The notes under the pieces: model-generated | The model's database searches: none | Told to the model about the DNA's origin: nothing | The model's input: the letters and a program-made list of their open reading frames with translations, nothing else | Source of the DNA: an uncultured Campylobacter sp. | GTDB lineage: Bacteria > Campylobacterota > Campylobacteria > Campylobacterales > Campylobacteraceae | Direction: 5' to 3' | DNA: 8,405 bases | NCBI RefSeq assembly: GCF_937890585.1 | Contig: NZ_CALACG010000031.1 | Location: 1-8,405 of the forward strand | Program-made: the position numbers and the translations under genes | Part shown: one piece after another, positions 6,383 through 8,405 of the stretch | Layout: the number at the start of each line of letters is the position of its first letter | Position numbering within the stretch: the stretch's first letter is position 1

Positions 6383-6768
6383 TAAGAGCAAAGATCGTTC
6401 AAATTTCTTCCAAAGATGACGTCAGTTTTTTTGAGCTTGAGTGCCTAAATTTAGGGATAAATTTATATATGCTAGCCTTAAACGAGGCTAGCAAATTTGC
6501 TCTAAATGATGAGGTTAGCTTAAATTTTAAAAGCTCAGACGTAGTTTTATCAAAGATAAAGCTTCAGGCTAGCTCTCTTGAAAATGAGCTAAAATGCGAG
6601 GTCGCTGGCATAACTCGCGGTGAAATTTTAAGCATAGTTAGCCTAAAGTGTGAGCAGCTTTGCTTTGAAGCTATCATCTCAGATCACGCTCTAAAAGGGC
6701 TAAATTTAGCGCTAGGCGAGCAGGTTTTTGCTTACGTTAAATCAACAAGTATCCACGTAAGCGCTTAA
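6379..6768 (+). CDS. Small double Mop/TOBE-like protein of the mod operon
   Basis: A 129-residue cytoplasmic protein without signal peptide or membrane segment. It reads as two Mop-like repeats. Repeat 1 (about 1-58) is degenerate and ends L-N-F-K-S-S-D-V-V-L-S. Repeat 2 (about 64-129) is clearer, with C-E-V-A-G-I-T-R-G-E-I, E-A-I-I-S, L-N-L-A-L-G-E-Q-V and Y-V-K-S-T-S-I. Mop proteins bind molybdate or tungstate as oligomers and act as a storage or delivery buffer. The anion-binding S-A-R-N-Q motif is replaced by S-L-E-N-E (66-70), putting Glu where Arg sits, and repeat 1 lacks it altogether, so binding may be weakened or altered. C. jejuni has a comparable gene directly after modA (annotated as molybdenum-pterin-binding). 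It overlaps modA by four bases (ATGA) and ends two bases before modC. Family call good, role uncertain. Confidence 0.8.
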   Translation: MIRAKIVQISSKDDVSFFELECLNLGINLYMLALNEASKFALNDEVSLNFKSSDVVLSKIKLQASSLENELKCEVAGITRGEILSIVSLKCEQLCFEAIISDHALKGLNLALGEQVFAYVKSTSIHVSA

Positions 6769-6770
6769 AG

Positions 6771-7628
6771 ATGATAGAAATTTCTTGCAAAAAAGAGCTA
6801 AATGGCGGTGGCGGTAAATTTATGCTTGAGGCCGAGCTTGCCTTTGAAAGTGGCGAGTTTGTCGCACTTTATGGAGCAAGCGGCGGAGGTAAAACGACGA
6901 TTTTAAGGCTTATCGCTGGCTTTGAAGCCCCACAAAGTGGCGTGATAAAGGTTGGAGATAAGATATTTTTTGACGAAAAGACAAATTTAGCCCCGCAAAA
7001 GCGAAATATCGGCTTTTTGTTTCAAGACTACGCCCTTTTTGAAAATATGAATGTCTTTAAAAATTTACTCTTTGCAAATAATGATGAAAATTTAGCAAAC
7101 AAACTACTTGAAATTTGCGAGCTAAAGAGCCTAAAAAACGCCAAGATAGGCGAGCTTTCAGGTGGTCAAAAGCAGCGCGTGGCACTTGCTCGTGCGGTGA
7201 TGAGAAAGCCAGAAATTTTACTGCTTGATGAGCCACTAAGTGCCCTAGATAACGCCATGCGCGAGAAGCTGCAGGATTATTTGCTAGCACTTCACGATGA
7301 GTTTAAGATGAGCGTTATTTTAGTAAGTCACGACATAGCTGAAATTTATAAGCTTTGCAGCAAGGTTTTTGTCCTTGAAAATGGCAAAATTTCAAGGTCT
7401 GGCAGTGCGAGCGAGATATTTTTAAAAAGTGCAGGATCACAGAAATTTGCATTTAACGCTAAGGTTTTGGAGATCAAAAAGCGTGATGCCATTTTTGTGG
7501 CAAGCGTGCTAATAAACCGCCAAATTTGCGAGGTCGTGCTAAGTAGCGCAGAGGCTAGTGGGCTAAGAGCTGGCGACACCGCCATAGTTAGCACAAAAGC
7601 CTTTGGCGTAAATTTGGTAAAAGCATGA
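6771..7628 (+). CDS. modC: ModC, molybdate ABC transporter ATPase
   Basis: A 285-residue ABC ATPase. Walker A is G-A-S-G-G-G-K-T (35-42), Q-loop Gln85, signature L-S-G-G-Q (129-133), Walker B L-L-L-D-E-P (150-155), D-loop S-A-L-D (157-160) and switch His187; all catalytic residues are intact. After about residue 228 a short C-terminal segment resembles one TOBE half (V-L-E-I-K-K-R-D-A, later L-R-A-G-D-T-A-I-V). The protein is shorter than E. coli ModC (about 350 residues), whose C-terminal region holds a full Mop pair; the missing sensing capacity may be supplied by the upstream small Mop protein. ModC energises import through ModB. The ATG follows the previous stop by two bases with only a weak AAAG upstream, so translation is probably coupled. 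Its stop overlaps the modB start (ATGA). Confidence 0.93.
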   Translation: MIEISCKKELNGGGGKFMLEAELAFESGEFVALYGASGGGKTTILRLIAGFEAPQSGVIKVGDKIFFDEKTNLAPQKRNIGFLFQDYALFENMNVFKNLLFANNDENLANKLLEICELKSLKNAKIGELSGGQKQRVALARAVMRKPEILLLDEPLSALDNAMREKLQDYLLALHDEFKMSVILVSHDIAEIYKLCSKVFVLENGKISRSGSASEIFLKSAGSQKFAFNAKVLEIKKRDAIFVASVLINRQICEVVLSSAEASGLRAGDTAIVSTKAFGVNLVKA

Positions 7629-8302
7629 TAAGCGAACTACTATCTATCGACTACGAGCCATTTTGGCTATCTCTAAAACTCTCTTTTATCACGACCTTTA
7701 TCTTATTTTTTTTCTGCGTTGCACTGGCTTACTTTATGTCGCAAAAGAAATTCTTTGGCAAGGCATTTTTAGAGTCCGTTATCTCGCTGCCTTTGGTGCT
7801 GCCACCAAGCGTTCTTGGCTTTTATCTGCTTATTTTTCTCTCGCCATACTCGGCCTTTGGCAAATTTATAGAAGATCTTTTTGGCGTGAGGATGGTTTTT
7901 AACTTCACAGGCCTTGTTGTGGCAAGCTGCATCTACTCGCTGCCATTTATGTTTGGACCCATTTACGCTGGGCTAAATAGCCTAAAAAAGAGCCTTTTTG
8001 AGGCGAGCTACAGCCTTGGTAAAAGTAGGCTCACGACCATTTTTAGAGTGATCTTGCCAAGTATCAGATCAAACTTACTAACCGCGATCGTTGTTAGCTT
8101 CGCTCATACAATGGGCGAATTTGGCGTGGTTTTGATGATAGGTGGCAGCGTGGCTGGCGAGAGCAAGGTCGCTAGTATAGCGATATTTGAGGCGGTTGAG
8201 ATGCTTGACTATACCAAAGCTCACATCTACGCACTTTTGATGCTAATAATTAGCTTTTTCGTTCTTTTTGTCGTCTATCTCTTAAATTCAAAAAAAGCTT
8301 AA
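7625..8302 (+). CDS. modB: ModB, molybdate ABC transporter permease
   Basis: A 225-residue integral inner-membrane permease. Hydrophobic segments lie at about 15-37, 50-73, 92-115, 150-173 and 200-221, fitting the five-to-six-helix ModB/CysT-type fold. The cytoplasmic coupling loop has the binding-protein-dependent EAA motif: E-A-S-Y-S-L-G (126-132) followed by I-L-P (143-145). Other family landmarks are S-L-P-L-V-L-P-P-S-V-L-G (54-65) and G-E-F-G-V-V-L-M-I-G-G (164-174). It dimerises and pairs with ModC to pass molybdate or tungstate from ModA into the cytoplasm. The start overlaps the modC stop by four bases. Length is normal for the family. It is the last operon gene before the contig end; the order modC-modB differs from the modB-modC order I recall for C. 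jejuni. Confidence 0.94.
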   Translation: MISELLSIDYEPFWLSLKLSFITTFILFFFCVALAYFMSQKKFFGKAFLESVISLPLVLPPSVLGFYLLIFLSPYSAFGKFIEDLFGVRMVFNFTGLVVASCIYSLPFMFGPIYAGLNSLKKSLFEASYSLGKSRLTTIFRVILPSIRSNLLTAIVVSFAHTMGEFGVVLMIGGSVAGESKVASIAIFEAVEMLDYTKAHIYALLMLIISFFVLFVVYLLNSKKA

Positions 8303-8307
8303 AGATA

Positions 8308-8313
8308 TATAAT
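8308..8313 (+). promoter_or_regulatory. Perfect TATAAT -10 downstream of modB
   Basis: TATAAT lies six bases after the modB stop and would start a rightward transcript near 8319-8321, so a further transcription unit may begin past the contig end. No -35, terminator or convincing reading frame is visible in the remaining native bases (8314-8374). Confidence 0.4.
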
Positions 8314-8374
8314 AGATAAAAATTCAACACCAATTTGTCTGTAAGATGACTGTTATTGCCCTTAAGCTATGCCT

Positions 8375-8405
8375 CTGTCTCTTATACACATCTCCGAGCC
8401 CACGA
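8375..8405 (+). other. Illumina Nextera transposase adapter (artefact)
   Basis: CTGTCTCTTATACACATCT (8375-8393), the reverse complement of the Tn5 mosaic end, is followed by CCGAGCCCACGA (8394-8405), the start of the Nextera read-through adapter. All 31 bases match the known adapter. Native sequence therefore ends at or about 8374. This is library-preparation sequence left in the assembly, not a transposon of the organism. Confidence 0.97.

Noticed and set aside
7057..7594. Minus-strand open frames opposite modC
   Set aside because: They are shadows of the intact ModC ATPase, whose motifs are complete on the plus strand.
8323..8374. Short minus-strand open frame that could be the end of a convergent gene
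   Set aside because: Only about 16 codons are open before a TGA; that length is expected by chance and no family is recognisable.
8375..8393. Tn5-type mosaic end suggesting a transposon
   Set aside because: It continues directly into the Nextera adapter tail, so it comes from library preparation.
8346..8405. Open frame from ATG 8346 to the contig end
   Set aside because: It has no ribosome site and more than half of it is adapter sequence.

Overview
This window looks like a chromosomal contig end from an epsilonproteobacterium, most likely a Campylobacter. The AT-rich base composition, the very frequent AAATTT hexamer, the extended -10 promoters and the close protein-level resemblance to known Campylobacter operons all point that way. 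A species cannot be fixed from the sequence alone; a C. concisus-type genome is my guess. Genes fill nearly all of the window and belong to recognisable families.

Left part (1-920). A minus-strand gene encodes a small double-BON-domain lipoprotein and ends in a perfect 10-bp inverted repeat. Divergent from it is selC, the UGA-decoding selenocysteine tRNA. It has a long variable arm, a UCA anticodon and an encoded CCA, but an imperfect acceptor end.

Middle (921-4692). A tight three-gene minus-strand operon is transcribed in the order mlaA (outer-membrane lipoprotein), mlaC (periplasmic phospholipid carrier), then a 12-TM-type RND/MMPL transporter. The ABC complex MlaFEDB is not in the window, so here the Mla outer-membrane and periplasmic parts are physically linked to a proton-driven type of transporter, as in the hopanoid-associated HpnM/HpnN pairing.

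Right part (4693-8302). Divergent from mlaA is a compact plus-strand molybdate operon: modE (regulator with two Mop domains, probable TTG start), modA (periplasmic binding protein), a small two-repeat Mop/TOBE-like protein, modC (ATPase) and modB (permease). Junctions are abutting or ATGA overlaps, so the five genes are almost certainly co-transcribed. Molybdate or tungstate uptake and selC both serve selenocysteine- and Mo/W-dependent formate dehydrogenase, a central enzyme in these bacteria, though the enzyme itself is not here.

Right end (8303-8405). After modB there are 72 bases with a perfect TATAAT. The last 31 bases are the Illumina Nextera transposase adapter, which is not biological sequence. 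No mobile element, CRISPR array or clearly new system is present. The most interesting biology is the mlaA-mlaC-RND unit and the altered ligand motifs in ModA and the small Mop-like protein.
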